Source: an uncultured Caulobacterales bacterium
GTDB taxonomy: Bacteria; Pseudomonadota; Alphaproteobacteria; Caulobacterales; Maricaulaceae
Length of the DNA: 5,769 bases
Assembly (NCBI GenBank): GCA_938007945.1
Contig: CALLME010000007.1
Span: 1-5,769 of the forward strand
Direction of reading: 5' to 3'
Position numbers and translations under genes: made by a program
The notes under the pieces: generated by a model
Told to the model about the DNA's origin: nothing
Databases searched by the model: none
The model's input: only the letters and a program-made list of their open reading frames with translations
Shown here: in pieces, positions 1-5,769 of the stretch
How positions within the stretch are numbered: position 1 is the stretch's first letter
Layout: the number at the start of each line of letters is the position of its first letter

Positions 1-827
1 CCCTCAACCACTGTGGCGCTCATCCCGCCTTGGACGCTGCGGTGCTCTTTGTGTGTCTTGCGCAGCGCGGCGAGTTCTTTCACGCGGCGCACATTACGTT
101 TACGACGCCCCGACACGCCGTGCACAATCCAGTGTTGTTCACGCGCGATTTGGCGGCCAAGCTTATGCTGCTCAAGCTCTTCTTCCTCAATCAGGTTATC
201 GCGCCAATCTTCAAATTTCGCAAAGCCCGCATCAAGTTCACGGGTCTGCCCGCGGTCCATCCAAACAGTGCGACGCGAGAGACGTTCCAGAAAACGCCTA
301 TCGTGAGAGATTAGCACAAGCGCACTACTCATGCCCATAAGTTCTTCTTCAAGCCATTCGATGGCAGGCAGGTCAAGGTGGTTCGTTGGCTCGTCTAACA
401 TCAGCACGTCAGGTTCTGGCGCAAGTGTACGCGCGAGCGCAGCGCGGCGACCTTCCCCGCCTGATAAATTGGCAGGGCTCTCATCACCTGTCAGGCCAAG
501 GCTTTCGAGCAAATAGGGTATACGGTAAGCTTGGTCTGCGCCTTCCAGACCGTCTTCGACATAGTCACGAATAGTTGCAAAACCAGACAGATCAGGTTCT
601 TGTGGGAGGTAACGCAGCGTCGTGCCAGGCTTTACAAACCGCTCGCCTTCGTCTGCTTCTACAATCCCTGCCGCCATCTTAAGCAACGTCGATTTGCCTG
701 ACCCATTTCGCCCCACAAGGCAGACACGGTCGCGCGGCATGACACTTAAATCCGCGCCTGTCAGAAGCGGTGTTGTGCCAAAAGTCAGCTGCATATTCTG
801 CAATGTCAATAATGGAGGTTGGGCCAT
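1..827 (-). CDS. uup: Uup-type ABC-F ATPase, N-terminal part (cut by window edge)
   Basis: Translating the minus strand from the ATG at 827-825 gives 275 uninterrupted codons running off the left edge, so the second ATPase domain and C-terminus are missing. Visible in the first nucleotide-binding domain: Walker A GRNGSGKS (residues 39-46), Q-loop region YLPQEP (73-78), signature LSGGEGRRAALAR (121-133), Walker B plus catalytic Glu VLMLDEPTNHLD (141-152) and H-loop SHDRRFL (174-180). Next comes a charged helical linker (about 205-265) containing W233 and a GRRKRN motif, which matches the Uup linker. There is no transmembrane domain, as expected for ABC-F proteins, which act on the ribosome; Uup is also linked to precise transposon excision and replication-intermediate processing. 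Only about 75 residues separate Walker A and the signature, some 40 fewer than I recall for E. coli Uup, a compact form I associate with alphaproteobacteria. It is transcribed divergently from the channel gene. Other ABC-F subfamilies are less likely given the linker. Confidence 0.93.
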   Translation of the reverse strand, partial: MAQPPLLTLQNMQLTFGTTPLLTGADLSVMPRDRVCLVGRNGSGKSTLLKMAAGIVEADEGERFVKPGTTLRYLPQEPDLSGFATIRDYVEDGLEGADQAYRIPYLLESLGLTGDESPANLSGGEGRRAALARTLAPEPDVLMLDEPTNHLDLPAIEWLEEELMGMSSALVLISHDRRFLERLSRRTVWMDRGQTRELDAGFAKFEDWRDNLIEEEELEQHKLGRQIAREQHWIVHGVSGRRKRNVRRVKELAALRKTHKEHRSVQGGMSATVVE

Positions 828-836
828 ATCATATAT

Positions 837-841
837 TCCGT
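837..841 (-). promoter_or_regulatory. Candidate ribosome binding site for uup
   Basis: On the minus strand ACGGA lies 9 nt upstream of the uup ATG. It is a partial match to AGGAGG at a suitable spacing and supports the start at 827. A second ATG at 832-830 on the same strand is out of frame and leads nowhere. Confidence 0.35.
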
Positions 842-843
842 CT

Positions 844-1040
844 TGCGGCAAAGCTTGGCGCCTGCCACGTCAGCGCGCCTCTTACCACGATGCGCGCGCT
901 TGTCAGAATTATTTGCGGCGATTTGAAACCATTAGTGCGGCGAGCCGTAACCTTATTGTCACCGCAAGTTATTGTTGTCGTAGCGGTGCCTTCCCTGTTT
1001 GTCCGCTCCACGGCTTGCAAACATACTCTCATTATGCGGC
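844..1040 (+). repeat. Dispersed TGCGGC words in the intergenic region
   Basis: TGCGGC occurs on the plus strand at 844, 914, 936 and 1035. The first and last extend to TGCGGCAAA, the middle two to TGCGGCGA. Spacing (70, 22, 99 nt) is irregular. Four copies in 293 non-coding nt is more than chance would give for a 6-mer, but GCGGC-type words are frequent in this genome's coding sequence, so this may be compositional. No function is assigned. Confidence 0.35.
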
Positions 1041-1064
1041 AAATAATAAAGACCATAATGAGAG
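1026..1064. repeat. Perfect 11-bp inverted repeat upstream of the channel gene
   Basis: CTCTCATTATG at 1026-1036 is exactly complementary in reverse to CATAATGAGAG at 1054-1064, with a 17-nt spacer. The right arm ends 56 nt before the channel start codon. It could fold as a stem-loop in a 5' leader or act as a two-half-site operator with half-site centres 28 bp apart. The word ATTAT/ATAAT recurs at 1031, 1043 and 1055, exactly 12 bp apart, so the spacer holds a third related element. It is not followed by a T-run on either strand, which argues against an intrinsic terminator. Confidence 0.7.
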
Positions 1065-1120
1065 CTTCGCCTATCTGAGTTTTTAGGTTACACACCTCAC
1101 AGCTTGGCGTAAGATAGTGT

Positions 1121-4100
1121 ATGATTTTCACAAAACTTCATTTTAACAACCGTCTGTTATCGTACGCTTTGTATAGCGTCGTGATTTGCGCCGCTATGTT
1201 TTGCACGCTCATTTTGGCGCCTAATGTTAGTGCGCAAGATAGCCCGCAAACGGGCGCACCAGCGATTACTGCACCAGAAGGAATTTCGCTCAGCGCCATC
1301 AAGGCAGCGCGTGAAAATATTGAAAGCCGAACTGACCTGACTGAAACGCAGAAAACCAGTATCATAACGGCCTATGACACGGCCGAAGCGGCGCTTACAA
1401 ATGCACAAAACAATCTAGATGAAACAAAGCGTTTAACTGGCATCATTGTCAACGGCCCGCAACGCTATGAAGATTTGCGCGAAGAGATTACGGCCCTGCA
1501 AAACCTTCCCGCCATGGATCCTGAAAGCGATTCTGACTCTATGACGGCAGAGCTTTTGATTGAGTCGCAGCAGTCTCTCATCGCAAAGGAAGCCGAGCTT
1601 CGTGCGACACGCGCTCAACTGTCTGACTTGCGCTCAGAGCTAGAAACCTTGCAATCACGTCGGTCTATCGCGCCGAGAGAACAGATAGAATCTCTAGCCA
1701 AAATCAAAGAGCTCACAGAGCAAATCACCACGCGCGGAGACACGCAACAAGGTCCCGTAGATATCGCTCAAGTCACCGCTTTGAAAGCACGACTATATTA
1801 CCGACGGGCACAAGCTGCGGCCGTTGAAATCGAAATTGCGAGTTTTGGTGAACGGCAACGTCTTCTAACGGCGCGTATTGAACTAACCCAATTGCAAGTG
1901 TCTCGCATGTCGGAAGAGGTGACGACGCTTCAAAATCTAACAGGGCAACGCCAACGTATTGAGGCGCGCCGCATGGTGAATATGGCCAGAGCGAAACTCG
2001 CACAAATCACACAAGCCGACACTGTATCGACGGAGACTGACGCGGCATCCACATCACCGCACCCGCTCGTTTTAAGTCTGGCTGAGAGAAATGTAGCTCT
2101 CTCAGAGCAACTCTTAACAATCGCCGAGGACGCCAGTCAGTTGCCGCGTCGCCAAGCCAGTACGCGCAGCCAGATCGATACGCTTGAGATGGATTTTAAC
2201 ATAGCGAAGTCGCTCATCTCGCTTGGAAATTTATCGCGCCAATCCGCCACTACATTGCGGCAACTGCGAAATGAAAATGCCTCCGTCGCGCAGATTGAGG
2301 CCGAGATTGCTGTGCTTAATGAAGACATCGCCGTGGCAACACAAAACCGCTTACTCGCACAAAACCGAATGCGCCAACTCGCGCCTGGCGAAATAACTGT
2401 CAAAGAATATGCGGCGGAATGGGCGGCGGAAAATCCCGATGCGCCGGCTCTATCACCTGCCGCCATGGCGACACTAACTAATCTTTATGAGGATCGCCGT
2501 ACTATTTTGGGTGACGTCGCCAATGCAGCGCGCGAGCGGCTCGAAGATCTCACTCAGCTTAAAACAACTCTCGACACACTTCATGTGACGTCGAAAGAAA
2601 TGACCACTTTGCTTGACACTAACCTATTGTGGCTACCGAGTATTTCCGCGATTGATATCTCTTGGCCGCAAAAAGTTCTTAGAGGTACATTCGCAGTCTT
2701 TAGCCCGACACACCTCTCCCTCTTGACGTCCCAATTAATGACCTCGGTGAGAAATAACATCATGGTTGTTATCATCTTCCTACTCGCAGCAGGTTCATGC
2801 TTGGCGGTGAGAGACCGTTTTTGGGACGATATCGAACGCCGCGCGGGCATGGTCGGTCGCGTCCAGAGCGATAGTTATCTTCATACGCCCGCAGTGGCGC
2901 TCTCCTGCATCATTATTGCTCTGCCTTTACCGATCGTGTTCTTCTTAGTGGGCGTTTTATTTGAACTTGCGCCGTCCCCTGACCCGTTCATCACAGATAT
3001 GGCGGACACGTTTTTCTATCTCAGCATTTTCACAGCTTTCTTTTTGACGTGGCGCGCCTGGGACGGCGACCTCTCTTTATTTGATAAACACTTTAAACTC
3101 GACGATGGGCTCAGACGTGCCATCAACCGCGAACTTAGATGGTTTATCCCAGTTACCGCCGCGTCAACGGCGCTAATTACGCTAACGGATGAGAGCAAAA
3201 ACCCAAACATCTATGAAGGCTTTAGCCTCGCCGCTTTCCTTGTCACAACCTTGGCGCTCGCAACGATATCGTATCGGATATTCTGGAAACGCCGTAAATT
3301 GGGAGATGTCCTTTTTTCTGGTCAAGAACCCAGAATTGCCAGACGCCGTGCCTTTGCCGCCTTTATGATTGGCGTACCTTTGTTATGCGCATTATTCGCA
3401 AGCCTCGGCTATTACGAAACGACCTCTGAACTCCTTTACCGTCTCTTTGTCTCAGGCTGGCTTCTCGTGGGGACTTACACGCTTTACGGCATTACAAGGC
3501 GCACAGTCGTCATTAGTAAACGCCGTCTCGCCCTCGCCCAAGCCATTGAGCGCCGCGACAAGGCCGTGAAAGCCCGACAAGTACAAAAAGAGGCCGAAGA
3601 CCGCGGCGAGGACGTCACGCCGCCGCCTACGGTGAACTATGAGAAAATTGATATTGAAACGGTCAGTCGCCAGACTGAAAAACTCCTCAACGCCTTTATG
3701 ATTGTGCTTTTCGCCGTGCTGATGTGGACGATTTGGTCAGACCTTTTGCCGGCACTCAGCTTTTTTAATAATGTTGAGCTTGGCCACTATATGGTCGACA
3801 CCGTTGACCCAGAGACGAATTCGACGATGACGATTGAACGCGCGATTACGCTTTGGAACTTGATGCAATCGCTTGTCATTATTGGGCTCACCTTACTTGC
3901 CGCGCGAAATCTGCCAGGCTTTCTTGAGATATTTGTGCTCAACCGCGTGGGCGTTGATGCGGGTACGCGCTACGCCATTGTGACAATTCTCGGCTATATC
4001 ATCTTTGGCCTAGGCCTCTTCCTTTCGCTCGACAAATTGGGACTCCAGTGGTCACAGCTTAAGTGGGTGATTACAGGTCTCTCCGTGGGTATTGGCTTAG

Positions 4101-4690
4101 GTTTGCAAAAGATAATTGCGAACTTTGTCTCGGGCTTGATTATATTGTTTGAACGTCCCGTGCGGCTCGGTGATTACGTTACTATTGGTGAGCAATCAGG
4201 CACGGTCACACGTATTCAAATTCGCGCCACAACACTCGTTGATTTAGACAACCGCGAGATTATTATTCCAAATGAAGAGCTCATATCGCAACGCGTGACG
4301 AATTGGACGCTCTCTAATTCTATTACGCGTTTGGTTGTCAATGTCGGCATTGCTTACGGCTCTGATACCGATAAAGCCAAAGACGTAGTTATGGAGGTCT
4401 TGCGCGCCAATAAACTCGTGCTTGAAACGCCGCCGCCGCAATTTATCTTTAGCGGCTTTGGCGATAGCTCGCTTGATTTTGAAGTGCGCGCCTTCCTCAA
4501 GTCGTTTGAAGACCGCGTGCCTACGCGTCATGCGCTTCACAGTGAAATCAATAAAGCCTTTGATAAAGCCGGCATATCTATCCCGTTCCCACAGCGCGAT
4601 TTGCACGTCATCACACCGACCGCAAAGATTACACCGCCAAAGAAAAAAGCGTCTAAACCCAAGGCTCAACCTAAACCTAAGCCTGCTTAA
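1121..4690 (+). CDS. mscK: Large mechanosensitive channel of the MscK/MscM class (MscS superfamily)
   Basis: This complete 1189-residue inner-membrane channel would open under membrane tension to release solutes during hypo-osmotic shock. Residues 1-38 form a signal peptide (K5, R11, hydrophobic 12-33, cleavage after VSA). Residues 39 to about 540 are hydrophilic, helix-rich periplasmic sequence with long heptad-like stretches, as in the MscS_porin-type region of MscK/MscM. Eleven hydrophobic segments follow (near 547, 591, 631, 674, 701, 744, 772, 858, 912, 951 and 980), the same number as E. coli MscK. A charged cytoplasmic loop (about 795-853) separates segments 7 and 8. The pore helix has Gly-rich GLSVGIGLGLQ (986-996) and ANFVSGLIILFERPVRLGD (1000-1018), then the MscS beta domain (TIGEQSGTVTRIQIRATT, IIIPNEEL) and an alpha/beta domain to about 1160. 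Residue 997 is Lys where MscK has Glu (GLQE). A Lys/Pro-rich tail ends the protein. A stop two codons upstream fixes this start; the RBS is weak. MscK versus MscM is not resolved. Confidence 0.94.
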   Translation: MIFTKLHFNNRLLSYALYSVVICAAMFCTLILAPNVSAQDSPQTGAPAITAPEGISLSAIKAARENIESRTDLTETQKTSIITAYDTAEAALTNAQNNLDETKRLTGIIVNGPQRYEDLREEITALQNLPAMDPESDSDSMTAELLIESQQSLIAKEAELRATRAQLSDLRSELETLQSRRSIAPREQIESLAKIKELTEQITTRGDTQQGPVDIAQVTALKARLYYRRAQAAAVEIEIASFGERQRLLTARIELTQLQVSRMSEEVTTLQNLTGQRQRIEARRMVNMARAKLAQITQADTVSTETDAASTSPHPLVLSLAERNVALSEQLLTIAEDASQLPRRQASTRSQIDTLEMDFNIAKSLISLGNLSRQSATTLRQLRNENASVAQIEAEIAVLNEDIAVATQNRLLAQNRMRQLAPGEITVKEYAAEWAAENPDAPALSPAAMATLTNLYEDRRTILGDVANAARERLEDLTQLKTTLDTLHVTSKEMTTLLDTNLLWLPSISAIDISWPQKVLRGTFAVFSPTHLSLLTSQLMTSVRNNIMVVIIFLLAAGSCLAVRDRFWDDIERRAGMVGRVQSDSYLHTPAVALSCIIIALPLPIVFFLVGVLFELAPSPDPFITDMADTFFYLSIFTAFFLTWRAWDGDLSLFDKHFKLDDGLRRAINRELRWFIPVTAASTALITLTDESKNPNIYEGFSLAAFLVTTLALATISYRIFWKRRKLGDVLFSGQEPRIARRRAFAAFMIGVPLLCALFASLGYYETTSELLYRLFVSGWLLVGTYTLYGITRRTVVISKRRLALAQAIERRDKAVKARQVQKEAEDRGEDVTPPPTVNYEKIDIETVSRQTEKLLNAFMIVLFAVLMWTIWSDLLPALSFFNNVELGHYMVDTVDPETNSTMTIERAITLWNLMQSLVIIGLTLLAARNLPGFLEIFVLNRVGVDAGTRYAIVTILGYIIFGLGLFLSLDKLGLQWSQLKWVITGLSVGIGLGLQKIIANFVSGLIILFERPVRLGDYVTIGEQSGTVTRIQIRATTLVDLDNREIIIPNEELISQRVTNWTLSNSITRLVVNVGIAYGSDTDKAKDVVMEVLRANKLVLETPPPQFIFSGFGDSSLDFEVRAFLKSFEDRVPTRHALHSEINKAFDKAGISIPFPQRDLHVITPTAKITPPKKKASKPKAQPKPKPA

Positions 4691-4697
4691 GAAACTC

Positions 4698-4726
4698 GAT
4701 ATTTTTTCAGACGTAGATATTTTCAG
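4698..4726 (+). repeat. Imperfect direct repeat in the gap before the receptor gene
   Basis: GATATTTTTTCAG at 4698-4710 is followed by GATATTTTCAG at 4716-4726, starting 18 bp later and differing by two T residues. A weaker third copy, GATTGTCAG, starts at 4726. Repeated half-sites upstream of a TonB-dependent receptor could be an operator, but a short T-rich repeat may also arise by slippage. Confidence 0.45.
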
Positions 4727-4744
4727 ATTGTCAGCGCCGTGACT

Positions 4745-4748
4745 AGGA
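4745..4748 (+). promoter_or_regulatory. Ribosome binding site of the TonB-dependent receptor gene
   Basis: AGGA sits 9 nt before the ATG at 4758, separated by an A/T-rich spacer. An in-frame TAA at 4752-4754 rules out any start further upstream, and the next in-frame Met (residue 14) would destroy the signal peptide, so the start is well fixed. Confidence 0.6.
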
Positions 4749-4757
4749 TTTTAAAAA

Positions 4758-5769
4758 ATGCGATATAGTAAGGTCTTCTCCGTAACTTGTCTTTTAATGG
4801 CTTTGGCAAACCTTGCCGAAGCTCAAAACGCCAGCGACAGTACTAATTTGAGTGATGATGATATTATTTATGATGTTCGTATTCTCGATGAGTTAATTGT
4901 CAAAGGCATTTATAATGCGCAAACTCAGGCCCTGAACGCCCCTGCTAGCATTGATATTTTAGGTATAAATGACATTATACGTATCAGCGCTGTTCATCCC
5001 TCCGAGGCCCTTAACGCGGTCGCAGGACTAAACATTCACCGCGGTTCTGGCCAAGAACATCTCACGGCTATGCGTTCACCCGTCCTCACAGGCGGCGCAG
5101 GCGCAGGTAGCTTCTTATATCTTGAGGACGGCGTACCCTTACGCGCGGCGGGATTTGCCAATGTGAATGGGTTATTTGAAGCGGGCACAGAGTTCGCGGG
5201 CAAATATGAAGTTTTTAAAGGCCCCGGCCCCGTCGAGTACGGCTCTAACGCATTGCACGGTCTGATTAACGTGCAGTCGCGTGATACGCATTTAGGTGGG
5301 AATTATGCGCGTTTGTTTGCGAGTGATGATGGGTATGTTTCCGCCGTCACCTCGCTGACGAACGGCCATATTCGCGCATCTGTTTCGCTCGCCCATGATG
5401 ACGGCTTTCGTGATGATAGCGGATTTGACCAGCAAAAAATACAGCTAAAATATCAAAAAAGTTTCGGGCCTTGGGCCGTCAATGCGCTGAGTTCTTTTAC
5501 TAATCTTAATCAAGAAACAGCAGGCTTTATCCAAGGCGATGACGCCTATAGAGACGCGGCGATCTCAAAAACAAACCCCAATCCTGAAGCCTTTCGTGAC
5601 GGAAAGAGCTACCGCGTGCAGGCCAAGTTCAGCCGCGATATAGACGGCAAGACACTTGCCATAACGCCTTATGCCCGCCGCGCGGAATTGCGATTCCTTC
5701 GACATTTTGTGCCTGGCCAAGCGCTTGAGAAAAACGGCCACAGTTCTGTCGGCGTCAAAACCGCTTTTT
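4758..5769 (+). CDS. TonB-dependent outer-membrane receptor, N-terminal part (cut by window edge)
   Basis: 337 codons are open to the right edge. Residues 1-22 are a signal peptide (R2, K5, hydrophobic core 6-20, cleavage at AEA before Q23). A short acidic stretch leads to a TonB-box-like DELIVKG (44-50). The plug domain covers about 45-173: PASIDIL, then PSEALNAVAGLNIHRGSG (81-98), SFLYLEDGVPLR (118-129) and the family hallmark VFKGPGPVEYGSNALHGLIN (152-171). From about 178 on, alternating aromatic/polar stretches with Asp-rich turns are the first strands of the beta-barrel. Such receptors import siderophores, vitamin B12, metals or carbohydrates using TonB/ExbBD energy; the substrate cannot be read from this part. 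There is no N-terminal signalling (STN) domain, so trans-envelope sigma/anti-sigma control by this protein is unlikely. It starts 67 nt after the channel gene on the same strand and may share its transcript. The barrel end, normally some 350-500 residues further on, is outside the window. Confidence 0.92.
   Translation, partial: MRYSKVFSVTCLLMALANLAEAQNASDSTNLSDDDIIYDVRILDELIVKGIYNAQTQALNAPASIDILGINDIIRISAVHPSEALNAVAGLNIHRGSGQEHLTAMRSPVLTGGAGAGSFLYLEDGVPLRAAGFANVNGLFEAGTEFAGKYEVFKGPGPVEYGSNALHGLINVQSRDTHLGGNYARLFASDDGYVSAVTSLTNGHIRASVSLAHDDGFRDDSGFDQQKIQLKYQKSFGPWAVNALSSFTNLNQETAGFIQGDDAYRDAAISKTNPNPEAFRDGKSYRVQAKFSRDIDGKTLAITPYARRAELRFLRHFVPGQALEKNGHSSVGVKTAF

Larger units (their letters stand above)
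828..1120. other. Divergent intergenic region between uup and the mechanosensitive channel gene
   Basis: These 293 nt must hold the promoters of both flanking genes, which point away from each other. I see no protein family match in any frame, although several frames happen to be open, and no tRNA or terminator. Identifiable content is the 11-bp inverted repeat at 1026-1064 and a set of TGCGGC words. No pair of -35/-10 boxes with good spacing stands out: TTGCAA at 1015-1020 has no convincing -10 at 16-18 nt. A small RNA cannot be excluded by eye. Confidence 0.6.
4691..4757 (+). other. Short gap between channel and receptor genes, no terminator seen
   Basis: The 67-nt gap is T-rich and has no GC-rich hairpin followed by a T-run, so read-through from the channel gene into the receptor gene is possible. 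TTGTCA at 4728-4733 resembles a -35 box, but the hexamer 17 nt downstream (TTAAAA) poorly matches a -10 box and abuts the start codon, so I do not call a promoter. Confidence 0.5.

Noticed and set aside
1..827. Possible frameshift in uup
   Set aside because: Codon-by-codon translation on the minus strand is continuous from the ATG to the window edge with all motifs in one frame.
1026..1085. Inverted repeat plus downstream GAGTTTTTAGG as an intrinsic terminator for transcription entering from the left
   Set aside because: The stem is A/T-rich and the T-run is about 14 nt beyond it. No plus-strand gene precedes it, since uup runs the other way.
622..1086. Plus-strand open frame of 154 codons
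   Set aside because: Most of it is antisense to the well-supported uup coding sequence, and the rest lies in the intergenic region with no family resemblance.
1088..1115. TTACAC ... TAAGAT as a promoter giving a near-leaderless channel mRNA
   Set aside because: Both hexamers match the consensus poorly and would place the transcript start at the start codon; the match is no better than chance.
829..1131. Minus-strand open frame of 100 codons directly upstream of uup, its TGA ending just before the uup start
   Set aside because: It covers nearly the whole divergent intergenic region and overlaps the channel start. Its translation has no recognisable domain and no ribosome binding site was found, so it looks like chance openness.
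4244..4669. Minus-strand open frame of 141 codons inside the channel gene
   Set aside because: It is fully antisense to the conserved MscS beta and alpha/beta domains, whose reading frame is unambiguous; the frame is a shadow.

Overview
The window looks like a chromosomal segment of an alphaproteobacterium with roughly balanced base composition. The clearest lineage hint is the Uup-type ABC-F protein: its first ATPase domain has the compact form, with a very short segment between Walker A and the signature motif, that I associate with Alphaproteobacteria. A TonB-dependent receptor fits an aquatic Gram-negative, but the lineage is inference, not shown by any marker gene.

Layout. Positions 1-827 (minus strand) carry the N-terminal 275 codons of an ABC-F ATPase (uup), cut by the left edge. 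Positions 828-1120 are a 293-nt divergent intergenic region with a perfect 11-bp inverted repeat (1026-1036 / 1054-1064) and four same-strand copies of TGCGGC. Positions 1121-4690 (plus) encode a complete 1189-residue mechanosensitive channel of the large MscK/MscM class: signal peptide, about 500 periplasmic helical residues, 11 predicted membrane segments and a C-terminal MscS pore and beta domain. After a 67-nt gap without a visible terminator, positions 4758-5769 (plus) encode the first 337 codons of a TonB-dependent outer-membrane receptor, cut by the right edge.

Functionally these are a ribosome-associated/DNA-transposition-linked ATPase, an osmotic safety valve in the inner membrane, and an outer-membrane uptake receptor. 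The channel and the receptor are co-directional and close enough to be co-transcribed; uup is divergent and probably unrelated in function. I see no mobile element, CRISPR array, tRNA or rRNA. I found no clear novel multi-gene system; the points worth a second look are the intergenic inverted repeat, a glutamate-to-lysine change at a conserved position of the channel pore helix, and the channel/receptor pairing.
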